The notes below the pieces were generated by a model that was not told the origin of the DNA, made no database searches, and saw only the letters and a list, made by a program, of their open reading frames with translations. A program made the translations under genes and the position numbers. A DNA stretch of 15,380 nucleotides, from positions 1 to 15,380 of the forward strand of contig KN817785.1 in assembly GCA_000827495.1 (NCBI GenBank). The letters are read 5' to 3'. Source of the DNA: Hypholoma sublateritium FD-334 SS-4. Lineage: Eukaryota > Basidiomycota > Agaricomycetes > Agaricales > Strophariaceae. Below are positions 1-10,100 of the stretch, piece by piece; position 1 is the stretch's first letter, and the number at the start of each line of letters is the position of its first letter.

Positions 1-123
1 TGAGTTCAGGGGGAATGTCGAGGTTTGAACTCACATCGATACAATTTCCTTTTATATCTTTCTTTCTTTGTCACTGTTTTACTTCATCTCATACTATTTT
101 CTCATTCGTCGTACTCACACCTC

Positions 124-296
124 AGCCGTTTACTTCATTGTAACGTTCTGAGGTGTGTAGCCCATACTATATTTCTATCTCTATTCATTACTTACTTGAC
201 TACCTACTAGGCTTACTGCTACCCTATCAATAGGTAGATCAATAAAGCCGTTTACTTCATTGTAACGTTCTGAGGCTTACTGCTACCCTATCAATA
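124..296. repeat. Two interleaved direct repeats (30 bp and 24 bp)
   Basis: A 30-bp sequence beginning AGCCGTTTACTTCATTGTAA occurs at 124-153 and again at 246-275 without mismatch. A second 24-bp sequence, AGGCTTACTGCTACCCTATC plus four bases, occurs at 209-232 and 273-296. In the right-hand copies the two repeats are fused and share AGG. In the left-hand copies they are separated by about 55 bp. The arrangement looks like a local duplication or template switch that joined two nearby sequences. No gene is recognised in 1-350, which is AT-rich and pyrimidine-rich. Confidence 0.9.
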
Positions 297-403
297 TTTA
301 GAATGATGTACCCCGTAACTGCTACCTGAGGCACGTTTCCCCCGTCGAGAAACCACCATTGTGCAAGCCACCGGCGGCGGAAGTACCAATCCATTGACCC
401 CAG

Positions 404-747
404 GAACGTGCCATCCAGAGCAGCCGAAAGAACAACCCTGTCGATTTCACGTCAGCCACATCTGCTGGTGCGCCTCGCGCGAATGGTACACAAACGACAC
501 CTTACCAGGTAGCAACAATGCAAATGTAGGTCGCCCATGCCACGCCCTCAGGAGACTTCGTCTCTTCGGGCACGATTGACCAGCCGCCCCAAAGGCCGAG
601 AGCCACGATGGTTATGAGCCTGTATGTTTGGTTGACTGTCAATATCATGAGTTGTGGGGTGACTGGCGAGCGGTGGATCCAGAAGTGCTTGACGGAAATC
701 AAATTGCAGCTGTTGTCCAGCAGGACCTATATACCATGGACGATTGA
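404..747 (+). pseudogene. Possible remnant or 3' end of an unidentified gene
   Basis: Two plus-strand segments read like protein but do not form one clean open frame. Codons 404-508 run from about ERAIQSS to GTQTTPYQ, a Ser/Thr/Ala/Pro-rich stretch. Codons 595-747 run from AESHDGYEP through YHELWGDW to DLYTMDD and a TGA stop. An 86-nt intron, 509-594 (GTAGCA...AAAG), would join them in phase 0, although its donor is weak. Upstream in the frame of the first segment a TGA lies at 395-397, preceded by more coding-like codons (about 350-394). The piece is therefore either a terminal exon pair whose upstream splice I could not define, or an eroded pseudogene. I do not recognise the family. Confidence 0.28.
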
Positions 748-2891
748 AAAGCTATGCACCTACCAGTACAGAGATAATTTAAACACAATAAGACTAAACG
801 TGCCTACTGGCTGGTGGGATATTCATAGAAGGTTCTAAGGTAGAATTCCTGCACACCTATCCTCGGCCAATCCTTCGGTAGCTATTTTTATAAAGGCTTT
901 AAGTGACAGCAGAGAATTGTGAATTAACACTTTTGTAGTAGGTTGATTTAGGAATGAAATGAAGTCGGCGCTCTAGTACCTAGCTAATTGCCATTGTATA
1001 CACAGGAAAATGGAACAACCGTCAAGTCTGACATGGGCGCTGTGCGAGATAATCACCCCGCAGCTGTCCTACACAGCACAGGTCGGAAATGAAGCTTCTT
1101 TGGCGCTGTGCAACAATAACTGAATGTCTGAAATAACCAGAAAAATCACAGGACGGAAATGAAGCTTCTATTGATCGTCCCTTCAAAGAGACCCCGCCTC
1201 GAGGACATTCGTCTTCAGAGGCTAGGCGATGGCAAGTACACAGTATCTCAGTAAAATCAAGCCAGACTTGCTTACAGAAAAGAATGGATATCTCGTGAGC
1301 GTGATTTCCGCGTGCAGCGTCTCCTGTAGCGCGTCGTACGCACAAGACGCTCAGGCGGCGTGGTGCGCGATGCGATGTGTGCTACATGCGGCTCGCCAGC
1401 CAGCGGGGTCTAAATATGGCGGGAGAGCATTCAGTGAGGCGAGGTGCGACGTCGTGTCTTGGAGCGCGTCGCCGGACGGTCTCGCGCGCATCGGCAGACG
1501 CACTGAGATGAAGCATCGAATCATGAATATTGAATAAGCATCCCAACTTGAAATCAAGTATGAGACTAGGGTACGGTGATACGTTGTCAAACATCCTGCG
1601 TGCGGATAACGGCGACAAGCAAACAAATAAGACGAAATCAGACTAAACGATAGTACACGCAGCAACTTGACGAAGGGTGCGTGAGGGAGCGAGGGTATTC
1701 TTACACAGTTACACTGCTTCTAGCTAACCGGGAACCGAATTCGAGAGAGTGTAGGCTGCGGCGTCAGCTTCGAGCCACTTTGGGGTACGACTATGTTATG
1801 TGATAATAGGAATGCAAGGGCGAGAGCGAGTATGAGAGGTAGAGACATTATTACATAATAATCTTCTTGGATTGATTTTCTGTGCATAGTCCTGCAGATT
1901 CTTTATACCTACGTTGTGTACCGTTCATTGTATCTAAAAATTCATGTGAATATGAGAAGGAATAGATAGAATGAGTAAGTAGGATTACTCCAAGATAAAA
2001 TGCAACAGTAATATTTAAAACAAATTACTATGTGTACGGGCGCCTAAATGTAACAGCGTGACAAATCACTGAGTCCTTGTGCATCGCNAAGCGTGATGAG
2101 AAGGTGACTGCATAAGATATTGGTGGAGGGCATGTGGAATGTGAATAGGTTGTAAAATAGAGTGTAATGTACGAGAAATGCGTAGAGCTGCGCCAGGNGA
2201 TGCGTCGGCGAGTCGTGGGAAAGCGGTGGAGGGCGCGGGAATAATGTCTTGGTCGAATTTCGTGGACGGAGTGAGNGCACGGTCATCAACGCTATGCGCC
2301 AACTACGCTGGCTANCGTAAACCAGAGCCGGAGAGGATNACGATCGCGCTGCNNATGGGGTAGATGTCGAGAACTACTATATTTTTTCGTCATTAGGTGA
2401 GGCGTGGTTGAAGAGCGAATAAGAGAAGAAGCGCTCCTCGCAGTCTGAAGCTCGCACACATTCCGCCCAGGACATTTCGCACGACTCACGCGCGGCCGAG
2501 TGCAGGGTGATCGAGGAGCAACAGTGCGCGCGGGACCATGGCGCCGGGTAGTGTCTCATTAAAGAAGTTAAATAGGGATGGCGGCCACGGCATCGGCCTC
2601 GAGAGAACGGCAGACGGGCGTGGGCAGGCGGAGTCCTGTATGTGTGTGGAGGGCGCGAGAANGACAATGTGAAAGCCTGCGGGCACCATCCGCTACAAGA
2701 CCGTCAACGTAAGTATCTACTTAGAGCTCAATAAATTNAAATTACATATAGTTGATCTAAATATGTACATATGCACTAATTATAGATGAGTGTTATGGCG
2801 ACGTACTAGAGCTCCCACCCGCCTCAGACACTCATTTGCACCTCCAATAGTCCCTTAAGCTATGAAGTGNACTAAATCCGCCCAATCTCAC
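748..2891. other. Region without a recognisable gene
   Basis: Several open frames of 60-107 codons exist on both strands, for example 1229-1537 plus and 1351-1665 minus. They overlap one another, show no motif and have no splice partners. Positions 1315-1535 are noticeably GC-rich (many GCGC and CGTCG runs), while 1830-2040 and 2700-2800 are AT-rich. Isolated N calls begin at 2088 and interrupt frames in 2088-2870. The last 120 bases before 2892 contain CCAAT at 2844-2848 and AT-rich stretches, and probably include the promoter of the G-alpha-like gene. Confidence 0.5.
1036..1169. repeat. Pair of short direct repeats, about 66-70 bp apart
   Basis: CACAGG(T/A)CGGAAATGAAGCTTCT occurs at 1077-1099 and 1147-1169 with one mismatch. 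GGCGCTGTGC occurs at 1036-1045 and 1102-1111. The shared order suggests a degenerated tandem duplication of a unit of roughly 66-70 bp. No function is visible. Confidence 0.75.
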
Positions 2892-4291
2892 ATGGATGAT
2901 GCTTCCCAATCACGTAAGTACTCCCNAAACTGACACAATCTCAAATTTCTATAATGTTATCTTAGGGAGCAATATGATCGATATTCAGTTGGAAAGAGAC
3001 GGCTCGCGCCCAAATAACACTCTTGATATACTTCTCCTTGAGCCNGAGGGATNCACTACGGTATACCATAGCCTCTGGAGCTTCCAGTGTACAATCATNG
3101 TCCATATTGATCTGAATCCCTTGTAGGCACTGGCAGAAGCGATGCTGGGGCAGATGTCCCTCTTATACCACAGCGGATTCAATATGTCAAACTCAGAGCG
3201 TGCCACATTCACGGGGGCAGTATATCGCTGTATTATCGAGAAAATGCGGTGAGCATCAACATTGAGCACCTTCGTCGTCTACTAAGAGGGTCATAAACTT
3301 CACCTATCTAGGGCGGTACTAGAAGGGGCTGCTCGGCTCGGGCTCTCCCTGCACGAAAAGAATCACATCCACCGTGACTTNGTACTCTCCCTCGATCGCC
3401 CGAGNTTNGACGCTGTCCCACTTCAGCAGCCCATTGCAGACGCTCTAGTGGCCTTGATACACGACCCTGCCGTATCTGATACCCTCCACCACGCGAACGA
3501 GTTGCAGCTCAAACCCACGGATGTTGAGTCAGCCAGATACTTCTTCGATGCGATATTCCGCATATCAGACCCTGATTATCTACCCTCCGACAAAGACATC
3601 CTCCGAGTGCGGGCGCAAAGTCCAGGAGACTGGCCGCCTACATTCAGAGTGGGGGAGATAACGTACCGCCTGTGCAATATGAGTGGCCAGTGGCACGGGT
3701 GGCGAAAGTGGATCCACCACGTCGAAGGCATGAAAGCTGTGTTGTTCCTTGTCGACTTGAGTAGGTATGACCACGATCCGGAAGAATCGAGCAGTGTACG
3801 TCAAATGATCCGTTTAGCCAGTGTTTTTGGTGTCTAACTGGGAATTAGAACTACATCGAGGATGCAATTGACATGTTTGACACTGTATGTAACACAGGAG
3901 AATTCGAAGGATTGTCCAAGGCAAGCATTATGACGTTCAACCAGTTTATTGTGCTCAATGACACTACAGATTGTATTCTTCGACACGGATGAATTCGCCG
4001 ACAAGCTGACCCGCGCCCCTCTTGAAAATTACTGCCCAGATTACAGTGGACAGACCTACGATTCAGCCTGTGATTATTTTTTGAACCGCTTCTTGTCCGT
4101 AAACAGGAGCGAATCGAAGATACAAATTTACACACATTTTACCAGCAAAATGGATATGCAACAAGTCAAGTGTGAGTGGCTCATTCCACGGCTCAATACC
4201 ACTGGCGATGACACCAAATCCAGTCATGCTTAGCGCAATACAAGACATATTATTACAGATATATCTCCGCGAACTAAAGCTAATAACGTAG
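2892..4291 (+). CDS. Divergent heterotrimeric G-protein alpha subunit-like protein, 7 exons
   Basis: Exons 2892-2913, 2966-3060, 3127-3248, 3312-3795, 3849-3884, 3970-4171 and 4224-4291 join in frame to 342 codons plus stop, close to the roughly 350 of G-alpha proteins. The order matches the family: an N-terminal helix (SNMIDIQLERD), a beta strand with a P-loop remnant (DILLLEPEG, 28-36), a helical domain, a switch I region (DILRVRAQ, 175-182), a switch II remnant (NMSGQW, 202-207) followed by RKWIHHVEG, then VLFLVDLSRYD, and a C-terminal helix ending about ILLQIYLRELKLIT. G-alpha subunits relay GPCR signals by GTP binding. Here the P-loop lacks GKS/T, switch I lacks the Mg-binding Thr, DxGG is degraded and NKxD is absent, so GTP binding is doubtful. 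There is no MG myristoylation start. The ATG at 2892 is chosen because exon 1 splices in phase. The 85-nt intron 3885-3969 is uncertain because it contains family-like coding sequence. Two N calls affect residue 37 and one in exon 4. Confidence 0.85.
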
Positions 4292-5841
4292 ATAACGTAC
4301 TCGTTCCAACAGGGCTGAGGAAATCCACGCAGTTATTATATCTTGTATCAACATCGAAGTACCAAGAAAGCACATATCTCAGCGCGGATCAACCAGGAAC
4401 CGACGAGGCGGTGATGCCGATGCCTCGACACTCGTATGCATGCGCCAACGGATTCTGTGAGTACTGGATACGATAAGTGCTGGGATGGGATCTGCGAGCG
4501 CGACAGATATCGGCGCACTGTTAACGGAGTAAAACATGTGTCTCTATGCGGACTCTACATTATTCACGGCCTGAATTGCGGTTGTGGTGCGGGTCGGGGT
4601 CTGGGAGAACGTCCACTTCTACATAGGAGCGGGGCGATAGTGCCTACGATGGTAGTCGTTCGGCAGAGCGACGGCCTTGTGACGCACCTCCGGGCAAGCC
4701 TGCGCATCAGGTTAAGTAGTATTTTGCGCACTCCAGGTCGAGCCGGCCCGAAAAAGAAATGACGAGGTGCTGTAACTCTGCATTGGCGGAGGGAGATCAA
4801 ATGACCGTCTTCCACGTCTACGCCCGTGATATTATCGCGTACGTTTGGTTGACGAGCAGTAGAGGTGGGGTGACTTCAGCAAGATCAGTGCTTTCTCGCC
4901 CACGAGCGGGCCGCCACCCTCCCCGAAACGTCTTTATTTGCAGCCCACAGGATGACGGTTGGGGACACGTGTCCGAGCATTGGATCCCGGCGTGAAGGCA
5001 TAAAGGGACTTAGGATCGCCTATCAGTAAGGCGCTCTTTTCGTGAGGCGGAATTTCGACCTGCGCCTGGACTGTAAGCCAGAAAAGCGGGTCCGGGGGCG
5101 CCAGCGATCACATGCGCATAATACGCGGTGCTGCCCCCCTGTGGCTTGTCTAAAGTCACTCGATAGCAGGCCCGCGAGGACGAAGCGGCGGTGCAGGAAG
5201 AGATAGGCGCGCGAATAATGCAGTGAGGCGCTGCATAGTGATCCACGCCGAACAAGAGCGAATGCTCCCGTGCTAGCGGAAATGCGGGGGATGTAGGCCA
5301 AGTGGCGGCGGCGAGACATGCACGGGGAGGGAGGTGGGTGCGCAGTACGTCTCGCAGAGTCGCGCGACAGCTTAATCTGTGTCTGCAGTCAGCGCGCGTG
5401 CTATCGGCTTGAAACGGGAACGACGTACCCGGCGACAGAGCGCGCCGGCGGACTCACCTGCATCTGCGGACCTACATGTAGAAGTCACTAGGTTCGTAAC
5501 TCGCAAGCGGGGGCCTGCGGGAAGCGGCAGAGCCCAGGGCTGATGGCGTTGGCGATACTGGATGTGGAGGGAACATGCAAGGGGATCAATGCGTGGGCGC
5601 TTGCAGGTAGGCGCGCGGGCGGTGTAGAAGCCTGCGCACGTCAGTGGAAGAAAAGGCAGGTCAAGACGGGCGCACCTACACCGAGGTATGTCCCGATCTG
5701 AGCAGTCTCCACTGTACGACCAGCTAGTCGACACGATGGCCAGCCGAATCCAGATTGTTCAGATTTGTGTAGAGAGATTGAGCGGACCGGGTTCAGGATT
5801 CCCTAGCGAAGCTGACGCCGTCCGAGGCGTGCGCGACCAGG
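4292..5841. other. Region without a recognisable gene
   Basis: Open frames on both strands (4436-4762 plus, 4759-4995 plus, 5023-5319 minus, 5372-5734 minus) overlap and show no conserved motif, no splice continuation and erratic composition rich in Arg, Ser and Cys. From about 4990 to 5700 the DNA is strongly GC-rich with many CGCG tracts, which lengthens chance frames. I see no tRNA, terminal repeat or palindrome that explains the stretch. Confidence 0.45.
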
Positions 5842-6063
5842 ATGGCGCGAAAGGCAACGACAGAGTCTGTGGGCCAAGCGAAGAGACGACGTCGAAGGCA
5901 TATGCGGGGTCGACGAGAGAGACGACGATGGCCCCTGGGCCCTGTGCCGCCGCTGGAGGTGTGCTTGGGGCGACCGACGCTCGCCGTCATCGTTGTCAAC
6001 GAACAAGAAGTCGTGCGAACATCACGGCCCGCCGTCGAGGTCTTTCTCCCTGATCCAAAATGA
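5842..6063 (+). CDS. Small hypothetical basic protein (doubtful)
   Basis: An ATG-initiated frame of 73 codons has a very basic N-terminal half (QAKRRRRRHMRGRRERRRW) and a more hydrophobic C-terminal half (VCLGRPTLAVIVVNEQEVV), ending at TGA 6061-6063. The composition is consistent with either a small nucleic-acid-binding protein or a chance frame in GC-rich DNA. An overlapping plus frame begins at 5688 and minus-strand frames cover the same bases. No family is recognised and no intron or partner exon was found. Confidence 0.15.
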   Translation: MARKATTESVGQAKRRRRRHMRGRRERRRWPLGPVPPLEVCLGRPTLAVIVVNEQEVVRTSRPAVEVFLPDPK

Positions 6064-6208
6064 CCTTGTCAAAATACGACGAAGTAGCAACTAAGTACTG
6101 CCTTCATTCAAGGTCAATCAGGTCCTTTTCGTGCGCGGCGCGGACGCTAGGGACTGAGTTTGACGTTCACTTCCACGTATTTATCTACATTATAATACGA
6201 AAAGGCAC

Positions 6209-6304
6209 TTTGATGGAGTGTTCTGATTGGCTGGAAAGCCTCGATTTGAGCGTTCTGATTGGTTCGCCAAACACGATTTGAGCGTTATGATTGGTCGACC
6301 AATG
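6209..6304. promoter_or_regulatory. Three 32-bp repeats each with an inverted CCAAT box
   Basis: ATTGG, the complement of CCAAT, occurs at 6226-6230, 6258-6262 and 6290-6294, exactly 32 bp apart. Each sits in a similar context (GTTCTGATTGG or GTTATGATTGG). The second and third units share CGATTTGAGCGTT before the box. A forward CCAAT follows at 6299-6303. CCAAT is the known target of the fungal Hap/NF-Y complex. A pyrimidine-rich stretch (CTTCTCCCCCTCC, near 6376-6388) and CAATATAAG-like sequence lie about 80-120 bp downstream, as expected of a fungal core promoter reading rightward. It could drive transcription of the frame that starts at 6855, but that link is inferred. Confidence 0.5.
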
Positions 6305-6854
6305 AGCCACTTGAAATGGATATCGTCTCCCGCACTCCGACTCCGAGTCATACTTCATCGTACACTCCATGTTCATCTTCTCCCCCTCCGTACCGCACTC
6401 ACTGTACAGTCTTACAATATAAGTCATTCAATATGATCTTCGACTTCAATGGCATGCACTTGGAGACTTGGAGTCTTGCTACACCACAAGTCCACTGTCT
6501 GCAAAACCATCCCGAGGGTCGCATACTGTCAGCCTGATCAAGTGTCAGTCCATACCTGTAAGTTCCCCATCTCAGCATAGAATTGAAGGAAGGCGTGGTT
6601 CTGCGGTCTCTGAGAATCATCACGAATGTTTGGGAATCTCTTGGAAGTGATGTTCAGGGCTCGCTCAGGGCTCTGGGCGCCACGCCGAGTCCTGAGTCCC
6701 GACGCGCCGCACGGCGCAATCACGGCGCCAATCCGAATCAGTCACGCCGTGGAGCCAAAGTTGAACGACGTTGCGGATAGAGCGTACTGGTAACTGCACT
6801 AAGGCTGAGTTCAGCTGTCTCATTCCATTTTTTTCTGGTCGATCAATCTATCAT
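6305..6854. other. Probable leader or promoter-proximal DNA of the interrupted gene
   Basis: No convincing gene was found. Short plus-strand frames start at the ATG at 6433 and near 6449, and the second stays open to a canonical donor GTAAGT near 6559, so an upstream non-coding or small coding exon is possible. I could not find an acceptor that continues any frame. The segment 6660-6780 is GC-rich with GGCGCC and GCGCCG motifs. Confidence 0.35.
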
Positions 6855-6869
6855 ATGGACACCCCCGAC
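6855..6869 (+). pseudogene. 5' stub (start codon plus four codons) of the gene split by the hAT element
   Basis: ATG GAC ACC CCC GAC (MDTPD) lies directly against the left end of the hAT element. The last eight bases, CCCCCGAC, are the left copy of the target-site duplication. Joining this stub to 12240, after removing the element and one duplication copy, continues an open frame of about 194 further codons. The stub by itself is only five codons, so the support comes from the frame agreement across the insertion. Confidence 0.6.
6862..6869. repeat. Left target-site duplication of the hAT element
   Basis: CCCCCGAC here matches CCCCCGAC at 12232-12239. An 8-bp duplication is the hallmark of hAT-superfamily insertion. 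At the right end one extra G (12231) separates the inverted repeat from the duplication. Confidence 0.85.
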
Positions 6870-6891
6870 TAGTGTTTGCCACGGCTCGGCT
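6870..6891 (+). repeat. Left terminal inverted repeat of hAT element
   Basis: Twenty-two bases starting TAGTGTTTGCC are the exact reverse complement of 12209-12230. Homology stops at the next base. The final CTCGG motif is repeated just inside (CTCGGCTCGG). Confidence 0.95.
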
Positions 6892-7141
6892 CGGCCCAAA
6901 AGCCCCGGCTTCGGCTCAGCTTTTGGGGCCCACAGCCTGACAAAATCGAAGCCCGAGCCGTGGGCCGTGGCAGGCCCAAGCCGCCGGCTTTGAGGCTGTG
7001 GGCCGCGGCTCGAGACACGTGACCCGGTCCGGCAATCCGGGGGTCTCGAGCTGCGTCGTACACAAATCGTACAAGACCACTACTACGTGCTCAAGACGTG
7101 GAAGTGATATACAATAGTCACATTCAAATATGCTACTAGGC
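6892..7141. repeat. Left subterminal region with inverted repeats (3' flank of transposase)
   Basis: This GC-rich block holds two perfect inverted repeats: CCCAAAAGC 6895-6903 with GCTTTTGGG 6919-6927, and GGCCCACAGCCT 6927-6938 with AGGCTGTGGGCC 6993-7004. It also has several copies of CGGCTCGG, CGAGCCGTGG and GCCGCGGCTC (7002-7011). Subterminal motifs of this kind serve as extra transposase-binding sites in hAT elements, and that role here is inferred. From about 7080 to 7141 the sequence is AT-rich and forms the 3' flank of the transposase gene. Confidence 0.8.
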
Positions 7142-10100
7142 CTAGCTAATAACAATTACTTCATCATTTTCATCATCTATTAGTATAGAGTCCCACGTAA
7201 AAATTTTCGCTGCCTCGCAAATTTCATCAGTGGTATTGCTTTCCTCAAAGTACTCGGTGTTTTCCATTTCTTCCTCCACTTCCTTAGCGGTGACCACAGC
7301 ACGAAATATCAAGTCTTCGTGATACATACACTTGAGACACTGTAGTGCCTCAACAATGTCGCCCTTGAGCCGGTTCCGGCGCTTGCTGATCGTGATTCCG
7401 GCTGATGAGAATGCTCGCTCACTTGATACTGAGGAAGCCATAACAGCCAGGTAGTCTCGTGCAAGCGAAGCCCACACCGGATAGCGATGAGCATTCAACT
7501 GGTGGACAAGAAGTTCAGTCAAAAGCGGCTAGGGTACGGGAAAAGATGGACGTACCCCCCACCATTCAACAATGGACATATTATCTGGAATAGACTCAAC
7601 TACTGCAAAGTAGCGGTCAAATTCAACCAACCACGGTTTTGACGGGTCAGTAGATTGACAGTCTTCATCTTCATCCTCGGAATCAGTGTCTACAGCCCTT
7701 CGAGATCGACCCAACCGTTTATGTGAATTCTCGCGGCTGCGCAACACAGAATTTTGCGGTCCACCATCAGCGTGAATGTGAGTGTATCGCTCGCGGAACT
7801 GAAAGTATATTAAAAATGATTTGTATTCAAGAATATGTCACTTACCTTTTTGAGCGCTAAACTTTTGACTCTTTCGACGAGCACAGCATCCCAATTTTTC
7901 ATAAAGTATTTGAGCTTCTTTCCAGGGTGAAGAACTGCAGAGAACTTAAGTCATCACATACCAATAAAATTTCATACACGTACGCATAGCTATAATATGA
8001 GAATCGGATGCAGCCGTTTTCTCGTAGTAATTATTGAGCTTTGACATGCCTTCCGCCAGCGCAGGTGTAAACGCGTCATATTTCCATTTTTTAGACGCTT
8101 TTTCCCATGAGCTATACAGCTTTTCGATAGCGGGAAGAGCATTGTATAGTGTTGGGTACTTATCAGCTGAAAATGCCTGCTGGGCGTCGTCAGCATACTG
8201 TAGTAGGAACACTGTTGTCAGTAATGTACTCGAGACTCGGAGAACAAACTCACACCAAGTAAGTTGCAGAAAAGCTCCACACGAGTCCATTCCTCGTCAC
8301 TGAGCTCCATCGCATCAATTTTTTTCTTCTTGTCAAGGTTTTTCTCTTTGCTACTCAGATCAGAGACAAACCGATTGACCGCCTAGCATATGCATGACGG
8401 AAGAGTTAGCATCAATCTATCACGCATATAAAACGACCTTACATCTTTGCAAGTCTCTGCCCTGCATAGCATGATGTACGTGGAGCTCCAACGCACTTTC
8501 ATATCAATGAGGAGCTGCAGGATGTCCATCTCAAGCACAATTTCGGCTGCCTTGAACATTTCTTTTCGTTGTGACGAAGATCGCGCCTAAGCCAATTATC
8601 GGTTAGTTACATCCGTAACCCGTTAGAATAGATATGAGTTGAAGATAGACAGACCTTGACGCATATAGCCCGTATCAAGCCAACTTCATCTCGGTCAAGC
8701 CCGTCTGATATAGGAGCCGAACTATCGTCATCATGATCATCATGAGGACTGAAATACTTTGATTTGCTCCGCGTTGATATGAGAGCTTGCGTCGCAAGGT
8801 TAATGATGTGCGCAAGGCATCTGTTGAGGTATTGATTAGTAGGCGCACATGCAGGGATATATGTTGATACTCACCGAATGTGCATCTTATCAACGTCATA
8901 AATCTTCCCGGTACGCATCCGATAACAACGAGCAAACTCGTCAAGCATTGTGTCGTTATTTGTTGCATTATCACAGGTGATATGACCAATCTAGAAGATC
9001 ATTAGAACGAAACGTGAGGTTTGAAAGATAACCAACAAACTTTATTTACAATTCGTAAGCGACTGCATATTTTAAACAATGCTTGACCGAGACGAACACC
9101 ATTATGAGCGGTGTTCATTTGAGTAAATCCCAGCAAGGCATGTTGTAACTTCCATTTCCCGGGAGAGCATTCCTCAGTCCAATGACCGGTGACCGCAAAG
9201 TAGCTATCTGCATTTGAGGCCGACCATGCATCGCAGGTCAAACTAATTTCTCCACTAACAGCCGCACTCTGTGAGAAATATTTGAGCAATACTGCAGATT
9301 ATAGAAGTAAATACACACGTTCAATCGCTCCGACAGGGACTTCATCTGCTTCTTGAATTCCTTCATGATGTGGGTGCGAGTTTGCTTTCCGGAAGGTATA
9401 TTGACTCCTTTCGTCGCACGAGCGGCCACAGAAATCATATTCTGGAATGTGGGATGATCAAATGCGCTTATAGGCTAGAGAACGAAAGTAACATGAGAAA
9501 GTGGGCGTCTAAAATGATATATGCTTACCTGATCAGTTTCAATCAACCATTGGATTGCTGCGTCTCGGAAAAGATCCTGACTGAATGGCTCTAGTTTCTT
9601 GTAATCGTCGGCCGGGTCAACGGTGGTGAAGTGATCGCCGACTCGTGTTTGCTTCAAAGCCTCGTGAGCTTCAGTGCGACGTGCTTTGGCGTCGTCAGGT
9701 AGCATTGAATCAAAGTTATTGGCCTTACACCATTTGAGGTACGTCGTCTAGTCACAGCCCTTAAAAAAATACACAAACTCATGATGTAAAGATACTCACC
9801 TTGTGCCTCGACTGCATGTGGCGTCGAAGAGTCGTACACTCATCCGTCAGAATGGTGTCCTGCTTCGGACAGTTAATTCCCTTCCTGAAAGATATACTTG
9901 TGAATTGTGCATTTTACAGAGTAGCTAGACGTAAACTCACGAACATGATATGCACTTTGTTTTGGCTCTCTTGTCCCCCTTGATTGGCGCACATTTTTCA
10001 AAGAAATGTTTGGTGTCAGCACTCGGTGATGATCGATTGAGCGGCTGCAGTTTCCCGTCATCGTCAGCGTCAAAGATCTCCGTGACGCGGACATCCGAGT

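Noticed and set aside
3944..3969. A 26-nt mini-intron in the G-alpha-like gene
   Set aside because: It is shorter than fungal introns allow and leaves the downstream sequence out of phase.
4436..4762. Plus-strand frame of 108 codons
   Set aside because: An opposing minus frame covers the same GC-rich bases, there is no motif, and no splice partner follows.
5372..5734. Minus-strand frame of 120 codons
   Set aside because: Its Arg/Cys/Ala-rich composition is typical of a chance frame in CG-rich DNA. No family resemblance is seen and the neighbouring frames do not continue it.
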